Shown here: in pieces, positions 1 to 8,548 of the stretch | Layout: every line of letters starts with the position of its first letter | Position numbering within the stretch: position 1 is the first letter of the stretch | Assembly: GCF_003353065.1 (NCBI RefSeq) | Contig: NZ_CP027806.1 | Span: 2,748,501 to 2,812,500 of the forward strand | Source: Cyclonatronum proteinivorum | GTDB taxonomy: Bacteria; Bacteroidota; Rhodothermia; Balneolales; Cyclonatronaceae | Direction: 5' to 3' | DNA length: 64,000 nt | Made by a program: the position numbers and the translations under genes | Notes under the pieces: model-generated | Seen by the model: the letters and a program-made list of their open reading frames with translations, nothing else | Told to the model about the DNA's origin: nothing | The model's database searches: none

Positions 1-2337
1 CAATCCCATACTGACAAATTTCTGTCAGTTTTATTGGTGACATTTTTTGTCACCCCAATCTTACTGTTTTGTCAGACTTCAACCATTCATGCCAGCGCAG
101 CTGCGCACGGTATCCATAGTCAGGAAAGCGATCAGCCTTATCAGGCTGTGGTTCGCTGTGCCGAAACCGGGCATGTTCTGGGCAGCGCCCACATTCTGGT
201 TCAGGATGTGCCCGGCATGCACACCGTAAGCCGCGCGGACGGAAGTTTTGAGCTCCGTCTCAGCCTACAAGGTTCTGAACAGGTGCTGCAGATTTCGCAC
301 CTGGGTTTTCACCCGCTCAGCCTTCGATTCACGCATATCAGTGAACTGCCCGCTGAAATTTTATTGACGCCCAAGCGCGTAAACATGAGTCCGGTTTCCG
401 TAGTAGCGCACCACACGGTCGGCAGGCCCAAAAACGGCCTCGATATTACGCAAGCGAGTTTCACACCGATCGACTCCGGCGCTTTTTTGCGCGAAGCCGA
501 CAATGTTTCCGGTGTACGCAGGGGCGGATTCGGTATCGATCCCGTCGTGCGCGGAAACAGCGGCAGCCGGCTCAATATCCGCGTTGATGGCCTTGCTTCA
601 AGCGCTGCAGCCTGCCCGAACCGCATGGATCCCCCCACCTCCCACATTCGGTTGAGCGACATTGAGCGAATCGAAATTCACCACGGTCCGCATGCGCTGC
701 GTTTTGGCCCGTCTTTTGGCGGAACGGTTGATTTCATCCGGCACAAGCCTGAAGTGAGTCCACAGTTTCAGGTTCAGGGGGATGTTCGCCTTGCGCTTGA
801 GAGCAATACCGGCAACCGCGTAACGGATGCGCGCCTGCACCTCGGCAACGCCCGCTACGACCTCATGCTTAGCGGCGGCTTTTCCGCAACAGACGACTAC
901 ACCGGCGGCGACGGCCTGAAAGTGCCGGCCTCATTTGAGAGCAGCGATTTTGGCGCCGAATTGTTTTTCCGGCCTGCAACAGGCCATCAGCTGCAGGCGG
1001 GATTCTCACAGTCCTATGTGCGAAACGCCGATTTCCCGGCCCTGCCGATGGATATGGCCATGGATGACACCTTTAAACTAAAAGGCGGTTACGCATGGAA
1101 TCCACAGGACGTGCCCGGGCTGCGGAGCCTTCGCGCGGATGCTTACTACAGCTATGTTGATCACGAAATGAACAACCACAATCGTGAATCCTTCAACATG
1201 CGTGACGCTGTTGCTCTTGCCGAAACCAAAACATGGGGCGTGCAGGGGGAAGCTATCGGGATGTACCGCAGCCTGCGCTGGAACGCTAACGCCTCCTACA
1301 CCAATCAGCAAATTGATGGCACCCGCTTCGTAGATTTCAAGGCCGGTCCCAATGCCGGTAACAGCATGACCTACAATTTGTGGCAGGATGCCATCATCCA
1401 AAACAGCGGCCTTTATGCGGGCGCGGATTATTTTTTGGATGCCTGGACGATCTCAACGGCCATCCGGCTGGATTACAATACTGCGGAAGCCCGAAATCTT
1501 GCCCCGCGGTTTGCCGGTACGGATACTTCGAGCGAGCACTTCAACCTGAGTCTAAGTGCCGGAATCAGCCGGGAGTTGAGCACCAACACGGGGATCAGCC
1601 TGTACGCAGGACGGGGCGTTCGGTCGCCGGATGTTACCGAGCGCTTCATCAACTTTCTGGCCGTTGGACGCAACGCGTTCGAGTTTGCCGGAAATCCAAA
1701 TCTGAAACCGGAATCGACCCATCAGCTTGATCTCGTTTTCCGTACCCGCACAAACGACGATGCACTTAACCTGCAGCTGAATGGCTTCACCGCGCTCATG
1801 CAAAATTATATAGCCGGGGTACGCAACGAAGAGCTGCAGCCGATGGTGGCAAGCGCACCGGGCGTACTTGAGTTTCAGAACCGGGACGATGTCTTTACGG
1901 CGGGCTTCGAAGCTACTGCCGAATACCGATTGCCTTCTGTGGCTTCTGCACGTCTGAGTGCGTCCTACACCTATGCGGAATTCACGGATGATGGCAGCGC
2001 CGTTGCCGAGATTCCGCCCTTTGAAAGCCGCCTTGTGCTGACCGGACTTTTCAGCGGACGCTTCATACCCGAAGCAAACATCCGCAGGGTACTGACTCAG
2101 AATCGGTTTGATGCCGGTTTCGGTGAAGAAAAAACGGATGGGTTCTGGCTCGCAGATATCAGTGTGCGAACCCGCGTGCTGCAGAATCTCAGCCTGAATG
2201 CAGGCGTGCGCAACCTGTTTGACGAAGCCTATTCCGAACACCTGAACCGCAACATACGTCCGGATATAAACGAAGGCACCATGAAGCTGCCCGAGCCGGG
2301 CCGACGGGTATTCGTTGAAGTCAGCTGGCGGTTTTAA
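1..2337 (+). CDS. TonB-dependent outer-membrane receptor, OprC/NosA-like (probable copper uptake), 5' end open at window edge
   Basis: TonB-dependent outer-membrane receptor. Numbering from the TTG at 34, it has a hydrophobic leader (about 1-20), a carboxypeptidase-regulatory-like domain (about 37-112), a plug domain (about 135-240) and a beta-barrel ending in the usual terminal aromatic (VSWRF). The plug contains C194-P-N-R-M198 and the barrel contains H377-E-M379. This is the CxxxM...HxM pattern known to bind copper in Pseudomonas OprC, and the spacing of 183 residues is close to OprC's 180. The frame is open to base 1, and the extra upstream residues (including a lysine before the hydrophobic stretch) would make a better signal peptide, so the true start is probably outside the window. 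Copper as substrate is inferred from the motif. A terminator follows the gene. Confidence 0.85.
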   Translation, partial: QSHTDKFLSVLLVTFFVTPILLFCQTSTIHASAAAHGIHSQESDQPYQAVVRCAETGHVLGSAHILVQDVPGMHTVSRADGSFELRLSLQGSEQVLQISHLGFHPLSLRFTHISELPAEILLTPKRVNMSPVSVVAHHTVGRPKNGLDITQASFTPIDSGAFLREADNVSGVRRGGFGIDPVVRGNSGSRLNIRVDGLASSAAACPNRMDPPTSHIRLSDIERIEIHHGPHALRFGPSFGGTVDFIRHKPEVSPQFQVQGDVRLALESNTGNRVTDARLHLGNARYDLMLSGGFSATDDYTGGDGLKVPASFESSDFGAELFFRPATGHQLQAGFSQSYVRNADFPALPMDMAMDDTFKLKGGYAWNPQDVPGLRSLRADAYYSYVDHEMNNHNRESFNMRDAVALAETKTWGVQGEAIGMYRSLRWNANASYTNQQIDGTRFVDFKAGPNAGNSMTYNLWQDAIIQNSGLYAGADYFLDAWTISTAIRLDYNTAEARNLAPRFAGTDTSSEHFNLSLSAGISRELSTNTGISLYAGRGVRSPDVTERFINFLAVGRNAFEFAGNPNLKPESTHQLDLVFRTRTNDDALNLQLNGFTALMQNYIAGVRNEELQPMVASAPGVLEFQNRDDVFTAGFEATAEYRLPSVASARLSASYTYAEFTDDGSAVAEIPPFESRLVLTGLFSGRFIPEANIRRVLTQNRFDAGFGEEKTDGFWLADISVRTRVLQNLSLNAGVRNLFDEAYSEHLNRNIRPDINEGTMKLPEPGRRVFVEVSWRF
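10..54. promoter_or_regulatory. Two adjacent TGACA/TGTCA inverted repeats at the start of the copper-type TonB receptor gene
   Basis: Two perfect 7-bp inverted repeats lie side by side: ACTGACA-N6-TGTCAGT at 10-29 and GGTGACA-N5-TGTCACC at 36-54. A further TGTCA half-site is at 70-74. Shared TGACA/TGTCA arms on about one helical-turn pattern look like tandem binding sites for a dimeric regulator. They overlap the possible TTG (34) and GTG (37) starts of the receptor gene, so either the promoter lies here or the dyads are inside the signal-peptide coding region. No regulator can be named from this alone. Confidence 0.4.
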
Positions 2338-2404
2338 TGAAATGAAGTAGGAGCACTTACTCTAAGCTGCCGTTTATATCAGAAGTAAGCTTCACCTAAT
2401 AATC

Positions 2405-2445
2405 AAAGCTCCGGGCCTGTCTCAGACCCGGAGCTTTGTATTTTC
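2405..2445 (+). terminator. Rho-independent terminator after the TonB receptor gene
   Basis: A perfect 11-bp stem (2405-2415 with 2427-2437; arms AAAGCTCCGGG and CCCGGAGCTTT) with an 11-nt loop is followed by a T-rich tail. It sits 68 bp past the receptor stop codon. Confidence 0.85.
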
Positions 2446-2615
2446 TTCCCAAAAAAGCAAGGGATTCATCTTAGATTTACGCGCGCTAATCTTTCACGAA
2501 AGACAGTGAGGTGCACGGGGTTTCACCCAAAAAAACAAGCAACAATTTGGCAGAAATCTTCCTGTCCGAACTCCCGGCTTTATGCCAAGTGCAGCGGACT
2601 ATGCGAACAGGAATG

Positions 2616-4694
2616 TCAGCTGCCTTCTTTTTGTCTGTTGAAACCGGAAATAAATTTACCCAAACTGCCGGGATTGGTGGCTACAAAATCCGGGTAGTGC
2701 ATTAGGCTGCGGTGACAGACTTCCTGCAGGATGAAATGGGTGAAATGTACCAGCTTGTCCGCTTCCTGATCAGCTTCAGGATTTAAAAAGTAAATGTTTT
2801 CCAGGGCAGTAAGTCCTGCGTCTTTTGGAGTGTTCACGTTTTGATACAACGGGTGGTAAGGCGTGCTGTGCAACTCTTTGTAATTTCGGGGCCAGTTAAG
2901 CACCATGAAATCGGCAAGCAGATCTTCCGCCTTGCCTGTATCCTGATCGGGACTGTTGGTTTTCATCAAACGATTAATGTGTGACCTGATGAGCCGGCTG
3001 AAGCGCAGTCCTTCTGCTGTGTAATCGTATCGGTTTAATACTGCGAACAACAGCGTGGGCGCAGCAAATACAATGAGAAAAAGACCCATAAAAGAACCCA
3101 GAATCATCAGGTAAACCGCAACAAGTACAGCTATTAGGCCAATGTAAACGGCGTTTCGGTCTTCCTTAAAGTGTGACAGTCCGGCTGTCAGGTCTTCAAA
3201 ATAGCTTTCCCGGAGAGCCGCCTTTAGCTTTTTCAGGCCCGCCCGCAGTTCTTTGGCTCTCTCTTCATTTGAGCTGCCTGATTTTTTGAGATTTGCGAGT
3301 CCGGTCCTTGTTGGAAACAGCTCCTTTAGAGGTAACTGTTTTCCCTTGCAGCGGCTGTTTATGTATGCAGATAATAGCTTGTGCCAGGGCCGCAGCGTGC
3401 TGTTCTCGTTTGCTTCAAGTGGCTGAATAAGGATGGTGCTGTTCTCAATAAGCTGTTTGATTTCGAACGGCAGCATTTTACGCAACGCGCTTGTCCCCAA
3501 TGCTGAAGTAATGGCCCTGTCTTTCAGAAAGTTGGAAGGAATACTAATTTCCATCCGCAGATGTCCGGCGCGGGCAAGGTCTGTGAGGGCGAGTCCGGTG
3601 AGCCGCAGGACACGGTTGCGGGGCTGTAGTACCGTTGCGCTGTAGAGCGTCTTCATGACCCCAACCGGAAGATTGCGCAAATCAGCCATGGTCAGGGGCT
3701 GGTTGAAATCGAGAGATTCCGCTTCTTTCTTGGCCCTGCGCTTGCGGATACGGCGTGCGACAAAAGTGTATAAGCAAAGGAAAAACAATATCCAGCCTAC
3801 CGGGCGCCAGAAGACGAGTTTACCTGCGGCCGTCTCCTGACGCTGCCGCTCGTCTTGTATGCGGGAAGACCACATCAGGTAATTTTCATCGAGGCTTTCC
3901 TGCGTCACATCAGAAGCTGCCGCTTCGGGCGGGAGTCCAAAAACAGCGCCCTTGCTAAACAGAAGCTGCAAATGCAGCGGACGAATCGGGCTGATCTCCA
4001 TAGGATGAAGGCGGATTCGCAAACCGTCTTCATCCAAAACCTGCAGTACCAGTGGTTCTCCCGCACTTGCGGTAAGGAACCTTGCGAACGGTATTTCTTC
4101 CGGCGCCTCTTCGAAATCGAGCGTGAAGCCGGTTTGAAGCCTGCGGACATTGGGTCGTTGTTGCGCTTCAGCCATATTTACCGGCGCAGCATGTGCGAAA
4201 ACATGGTCAAAGAATGCAAACCCGTCCGCATCTTGCACCAAGTTTTGAAGTCGGTAGCGCAGCTGTAGTTCCGTTTCCCCAAAGCGTCCGAAAACGGAAA
4301 TCGTGGTTGTTTCGGGGCCTTCTGACAGTACAAATCCCGGACCGGGCTCTTCCGCTGCCGGGTTTGTGGCAAATTCTGGCATTTCCGGAAAAGCGGCCAA
4401 AACAGACCCATTCAGGACAACCTCCAAATCATTCACGGACGAGTTACCGTGAGAAATATCAGCTATAAAAAAAGGCCGGAAGGGATTGATTTGATACCGC
4501 CGCGTTTCTGTGATTTGCAGCGTGCCATCCGTCAGCACCAAGGCCTCAATTTCCAGCCGTTCAAAGGAATCCTGATTTTGGGACGCAGCATTTAAACTAT
4601 TTTCCCAAAAGAACATCAAAAGCACCAGCATCCCTGCCATAAGAAACAAGGTTCTGACGGGATGAAAACCGGTGATAAGCACATTACGCATCAT
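2616..4694 (-). CDS. DUF2207-like membrane protein
   Basis: A 692-residue predicted membrane protein. It has an N-terminal signal or anchor (about 13-30), then an extracytoplasmic domain (about 40-290) that begins with the 'DGTLQITETRRY' type of segment seen in DUF2207 proteins. One membrane helix (about 295-314) is followed by a basic RRIRKRRAKK stretch. A cytoplasmic region follows, then two closely spaced hydrophobic segments (about 525-560) and a C-terminal cytoplasmic tail. This layout matches DUF2207/YciQ-type proteins, whose function is not established. The gene stands alone: it converges on the TonB receptor gene and lies downstream of the efflux operon with a 184-bp gap. Family membership rests on layout and the N-terminal motif, so it is moderately sure. 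Confidence 0.6.
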   Translation of the reverse strand: MMRNVLITGFHPVRTLFLMAGMLVLLMFFWENSLNAASQNQDSFERLEIEALVLTDGTLQITETRRYQINPFRPFFIADISHGNSSVNDLEVVLNGSVLAAFPEMPEFATNPAAEEPGPGFVLSEGPETTTISVFGRFGETELQLRYRLQNLVQDADGFAFFDHVFAHAAPVNMAEAQQRPNVRRLQTGFTLDFEEAPEEIPFARFLTASAGEPLVLQVLDEDGLRIRLHPMEISPIRPLHLQLLFSKGAVFGLPPEAAASDVTQESLDENYLMWSSRIQDERQRQETAAGKLVFWRPVGWILFFLCLYTFVARRIRKRRAKKEAESLDFNQPLTMADLRNLPVGVMKTLYSATVLQPRNRVLRLTGLALTDLARAGHLRMEISIPSNFLKDRAITSALGTSALRKMLPFEIKQLIENSTILIQPLEANENSTLRPWHKLLSAYINSRCKGKQLPLKELFPTRTGLANLKKSGSSNEERAKELRAGLKKLKAALRESYFEDLTAGLSHFKEDRNAVYIGLIAVLVAVYLMILGSFMGLFLIVFAAPTLLFAVLNRYDYTAEGLRFSRLIRSHINRLMKTNSPDQDTGKAEDLLADFMVLNWPRNYKELHSTPYHPLYQNVNTPKDAGLTALENIYFLNPEADQEADKLVHFTHFILQEVCHRSLMHYPDFVATNPGSLGKFISGFNRQKEGS

Positions 4695-4878
4695 TAAAAA
4701 GCCCCTGTAAAAATCTTCAGTATAGATGAACAGGTAATAATAATGATTATTTCTTACATAGTTACCCCCTGAAATATAGGTTAGAAAGTCGAAATTTTTT
4801 AATATTCGCCGCTCGATAGTACGAAGCTACAGAGCTCCTCAGGACGGATGAGTGGGCTCCTACGGCAAAACCACGGAA

Positions 4879-5190
4879 TCACACAAATTCTTCAACAGCG
4901 ATCTGATAGGCATGCAGGGGATTATCGCGGCGGCCTTCCCAGCTTTTGTTGTAGCTTTTGATTTCATTCAGCACGGTTGCTACGGTTTCCTCTGTCTGAA
5001 AGGAAAAGAACAGCGTAGAGTAAATCCCGTGATCGCCCTGTGAAAACCAGGTACGCACATCGGGCTGATGTTTTTCAGTCCGGAATCCATGCATGGGCGT
5101 TTCGCTGTAGACAGCAACTTTGTTTCGGGCCATCATTTGGCGGACTTCATCCGCAAATTCGGCTACACTCAGAATAATCAGCAGTTTCAT
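4879..5190 (-). CDS. PII-like transporter-associated protein (PG0541-like)
   Basis: A 103-residue soluble protein with no signal peptide. It starts MKLLIILS and continues with a compact alpha/beta pattern typical of PII-like (ferredoxin-fold) trimers; it resembles the PG0541 transporter-associated group. It is the last gene behind the TolC-adaptor-RND set on the same strand, 125 bp after the RND stop. Small PII-like proteins are known next to RND and other transporters in Bacteroidota, where they may sense a cytoplasmic ligand, but the ligand is unknown. The efflux link here is inferred from position. Confidence 0.6.
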   Translation of the reverse strand: MKLLIILSVAEFADEVRQMMARNKVAVYSETPMHGFRTEKHQPDVRTWFSQGDHGIYSTLFFSFQTEETVATVLNEIKSYNKSWEGRRDNPLHAYQIAVEEFV

Positions 5191-5315
5191 GGCAACAGTA
5201 TGTTTTGTTGAGGGAAAACCCGGGACAGTCAGCCTTGCTGCGCTGTGCTGTCACGGGTTTTGTGTTTTCAGGATGGAGATGGAATCTGCCTGAGCGTATC
5301 AAACAGCTTCAGGCT

Positions 5316-8300
5316 TTATTTTTTGACCATGTAGTAGATCAGTGGCACCGTGATGAGCGTGAGCGCGGTAGAAGCAAGTGCACCGCCCATCAGGGAGATG
5401 GCGAGACCCTGGAAAATCGGATCGAAAAGGATGACGATGGCGCCAATCACAACGGTTCCGGCCGTAAGCAGGATCGGCATGGTGCGCACAGCACCGGCTT
5501 CAATGACCGCATCGTGCAGGTTGTTGCCGTCTTTCAGGCTGATTTGGATGAAGTCGATAAGCAGCACCGAGTTTCTGACCATGATACCCGCAAGGGCAAT
5601 GAGGCCGATCATGGAGGTTGCGGTGAAGAAGGCTCCGGTAAACCAGTGTCCCAGCAGGATACCGATCAGGGACAGCGGGATGGCGATCATCATAATGATG
5701 GGAACGCCGAAATCCTGGAACCAGCCCACAATCAGAATGTAAATGATGATGAGCACGACCGCGAATGCAATGCCGAGATCGCGGAAAACTTCGAGGGTTA
5801 TCTGCCACTCGCCGTCCCATTTTACGGTTACGTTTTCGCTGTTGAACGGCTGACCCGCAAATTGCTGCGTAACCGGGCTTCCTGCGGCCTGAAGAGCGTC
5901 AATTTCGGCTCCGGCATCGAGAATGGCATAAACCGGACTTTCAATTTCTCCGGCAACTTCTGCCACTACGTACACTACCCGCCGCTGATTTTTGCGGTGA
6001 ATGCTGCGCCCAAGCTCCTGCTCGTGTACTTCCACAAGATCTGCAACGGGCAGCATGGCCCCGGTTTGTGATTGGACGTGCAGACCAGCAATGCTGCCAA
6101 GTCCCGAACGGGAAGCATCGTCGAGGCGCAGCACCATCGGGATGGGATCGGCATGCCGCGGCTGATACAGGTAAGAAACCGGGTGCTCACCAAGTACCAG
6201 ACCCAGGCTTTCGGTTATTTGCATGGGGGCAATCCCGCTTAGCTGTGCTTTGTCGCGCATGACCGAAAAGCGGTATTCGGTTTGGGCCGCTTCCACCATC
6301 CAGTCCACATCCACAATACCGGGGGTGCGCTCAAAAATATCCATGATATCCCGTGCTGTAGCCCGCTGTGTTTCGAGATCCGGTCCGTACACTTCAGCCA
6401 CAAGGGTTGAAAGCACCGGCGGCCCCGGAGGCACTTCCACTACTTTCACATTGGCACCGTGTCGTAAGCCGACTTCCTGCACCATCGGACGAATCCGCTT
6501 GGCAATATCATGGCTTTGATCAGAGCGCTCGCTTTTATCAACGAGATTAACCTGAATATCGGCTACGTTCGGCATCTGCCGCATGTCGTAGCTGCGCACC
6601 AGGCCATTGAAGTTAATGGGCGCATTTGTTCCGGCATACACCTGATAGTCGTACACTTCCGGTACCTCAAGCAGGCGCAGGGCGACTTCCTGCGCTACGG
6701 CATGCGTACGCTCCAGCGTAGTGCCTTCCGGCATATCGATGATGAGCTGAATTTCATTCTTATTGTCGAAAGGCAGCATTTTCACTTCCACCCAGCGTAC
6801 ATAAAAAAGCATCAGCGTCGCAAACAAAATAGCCGTCGTTCCCAAAAGAAAACTCCACCGAAGCCAGGCTTTGCTCAGCAGCGGACGCATGGTCGCTGCA
6901 TATACTTTGAAAACCACCGTTTCTTCCAGCTTATACGGCTTTTTAGCTTTACTGCCCGCTTTGGGTTCAGGCTCCTTAAGCAGGCGATAACCCAACCAGG
7001 GGGTCACAATCAGGGATACGATCAGGGAGAAAATCATGGCAACCGTTGCCCCGATAGCGATGGGACTCATGTAGGGTCCCATAAGACCTGAAACGAAGGC
7101 CATCGGAATAACCGCAGCAATTACGGTGAAGGTCGCCAGAATGGTCGGATTTCCTACTTCGTTAATCGCGTAGATTGCCGCCTGCCGGAACGGCAGTTTT
7201 TTAATCTTAAAGTGACGGTGCATGTTCTCCGCCACAATAATTGAGTTATCAACCACAATACCGGTCACAAACACCAGCGCAAACAGGGTGATGCGGTTCA
7301 GGGTGTAGTCGTACATGTAGTAGAAAAACAGGGTGAGGGCGAAGGTGATGGGCACCGAAATAAACACCACAAGTCCGCCGCGCCAGCCCATGGCCAGAAA
7401 TACAACAAACGTAACTGCAAGCACCGCGACAATCAGGTGAATGAGCAGGGTGTTGACCTTTTCAGTAGCTGTTACACCGTAGTTGCGGGTTACAATAACT
7501 TCGACATCATCGGTCAACAGACTGCCGCTGAGCTGACGGTTCATTTCCAGAATCTGATTGGCGATGGTGTTGGCATCCGCGCCCTGCCGCTTGGCAATGG
7601 AAATCGTGACGGCCGGGTAGCTTATGCCCGCCTGCGATTCGTAGCGCTCCGCTGCGGCAGGTCCATGACTGTAGCTCGCATAATTTACTGCCTGACCCGG
7701 TCCATCGGTTACGCGGGCGACATCCCGCAGAAAGACCGGCTCGCCCTGATGCACGCCCAGTACGAGTCCGGCCACATCTTCTGCCGTCTCCAGGAAACTG
7801 CCTGTCTGTACCAGAAACTCCGTATCATTCCGGCTGAAGCTGCCGCTGCGAAACTCACTGTTGGCCGCCTGAAGCGTTTGGGCAATGCGCAGCGGATCAA
7901 CGCTGAATGCCGCCATCCGGGCAGGATCGAGGGTAATTTCCACCGCGCGGGTGCGCCCGCCGTGAAGGCGTATCTGCGACACATCGGGAATGCTTGTGAG
8001 CTCATTGGTGAGCTGTTGCGCGAGCTGACGCAGCAGGTAGTCATCCTTACTGCCGTCGCGGCTGTAGAGGGTGAGGGTTACAATCGGCACATCGTTGATG
8101 GAGCGGGATTTCACCAGCGGCATGGTTACACGCTCAGGCTTGGTATCCATGAAGCGCATCATTTCATTGTAGAGCCGCACCAGACTGCGTTCCACATCTT
8201 CCCCAACATAAAAGCGGGCGGAAACAACTGCCATTTCAGGCATGGATGTGGAGTAAATGTACTCGATACCGGAAATGTTCGAGAGCACTTTTTCAAGGGG

Positions 8301-8510
8301 GATGGCAATGGTGTTCTCCACTTCTTCGGGCGAGGCGCCCGGGTATCCGACAAAAATATCGGCCATGGGCACATCAATCTGCGGTTCTTCCTCACTTGGG
8401 GTAAGCCAAACGCCGTAGGCGCCAATGGCAAGGAAGGCAATCATCAGCAGCAGCGTAAGCTTGGAGTCGATGAAGGCCTGCGCTATTTTTCCTGCTAAAC
8501 CAGTATTCAT
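5316..8510 (-). CDS. RND efflux transporter, inner-membrane pump
   Basis: A 1064-residue RND permease of AcrB/CusA type, full length for the family. A first membrane helix (about 17-37) is followed by a periplasmic porter domain that opens with the usual GYPGASPEEVE signature (55-65). Helices then cluster at about 355-540, with a second porter half and a second cluster at about 880-1062. The proton-relay helix TM4 reads G-I-V-V-D421-N422, so the second aspartate of AcrB's D407/D408 pair is Asn. The TM10 lysine (K940 in AcrB) is replaced by R979 in VRN. These changes point away from canonical AcrB. Substrate, drug or metal, cannot be told from sequence. It forms an operon with the adaptor and TolC-type genes. 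Confidence 0.92.
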   Translation of the reverse strand: MNTGLAGKIAQAFIDSKLTLLLMIAFLAIGAYGVWLTPSEEEPQIDVPMADIFVGYPGASPEEVENTIAIPLEKVLSNISGIEYIYSTSMPEMAVVSARFYVGEDVERSLVRLYNEMMRFMDTKPERVTMPLVKSRSINDVPIVTLTLYSRDGSKDDYLLRQLAQQLTNELTSIPDVSQIRLHGGRTRAVEITLDPARMAAFSVDPLRIAQTLQAANSEFRSGSFSRNDTEFLVQTGSFLETAEDVAGLVLGVHQGEPVFLRDVARVTDGPGQAVNYASYSHGPAAAERYESQAGISYPAVTISIAKRQGADANTIANQILEMNRQLSGSLLTDDVEVIVTRNYGVTATEKVNTLLIHLIVAVLAVTFVVFLAMGWRGGLVVFISVPITFALTLFFYYMYDYTLNRITLFALVFVTGIVVDNSIIVAENMHRHFKIKKLPFRQAAIYAINEVGNPTILATFTVIAAVIPMAFVSGLMGPYMSPIAIGATVAMIFSLIVSLIVTPWLGYRLLKEPEPKAGSKAKKPYKLEETVVFKVYAATMRPLLSKAWLRWSFLLGTTAILFATLMLFYVRWVEVKMLPFDNKNEIQLIIDMPEGTTLERTHAVAQEVALRLLEVPEVYDYQVYAGTNAPINFNGLVRSYDMRQMPNVADIQVNLVDKSERSDQSHDIAKRIRPMVQEVGLRHGANVKVVEVPPGPPVLSTLVAEVYGPDLETQRATARDIMDIFERTPGIVDVDWMVEAAQTEYRFSVMRDKAQLSGIAPMQITESLGLVLGEHPVSYLYQPRHADPIPMVLRLDDASRSGLGSIAGLHVQSQTGAMLPVADLVEVHEQELGRSIHRKNQRRVVYVVAEVAGEIESPVYAILDAGAEIDALQAAGSPVTQQFAGQPFNSENVTVKWDGEWQITLEVFRDLGIAFAVVLIIIYILIVGWFQDFGVPIIMMIAIPLSLIGILLGHWFTGAFFTATSMIGLIALAGIMVRNSVLLIDFIQISLKDGNNLHDAVIEAGAVRTMPILLTAGTVVIGAIVILFDPIFQGLAISLMGGALASTALTLITVPLIYYMVKK

Positions 8511-8548
8511 AAATTTTGGGATTATTCGTAATTGGATTCAGTTCTGGT

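Noticed and set aside
7437-8498. A 353-codon plus-strand reading frame opposite the RND pump gene
   Set aside because: It is the mirror of a high-confidence RND coding frame, has no recognisable domain and a composition typical of antisense shadows; likewise long frames opposite recB (51236-52645), the TonB receptor (36778-37695) and the PorV gene (32129-33070).
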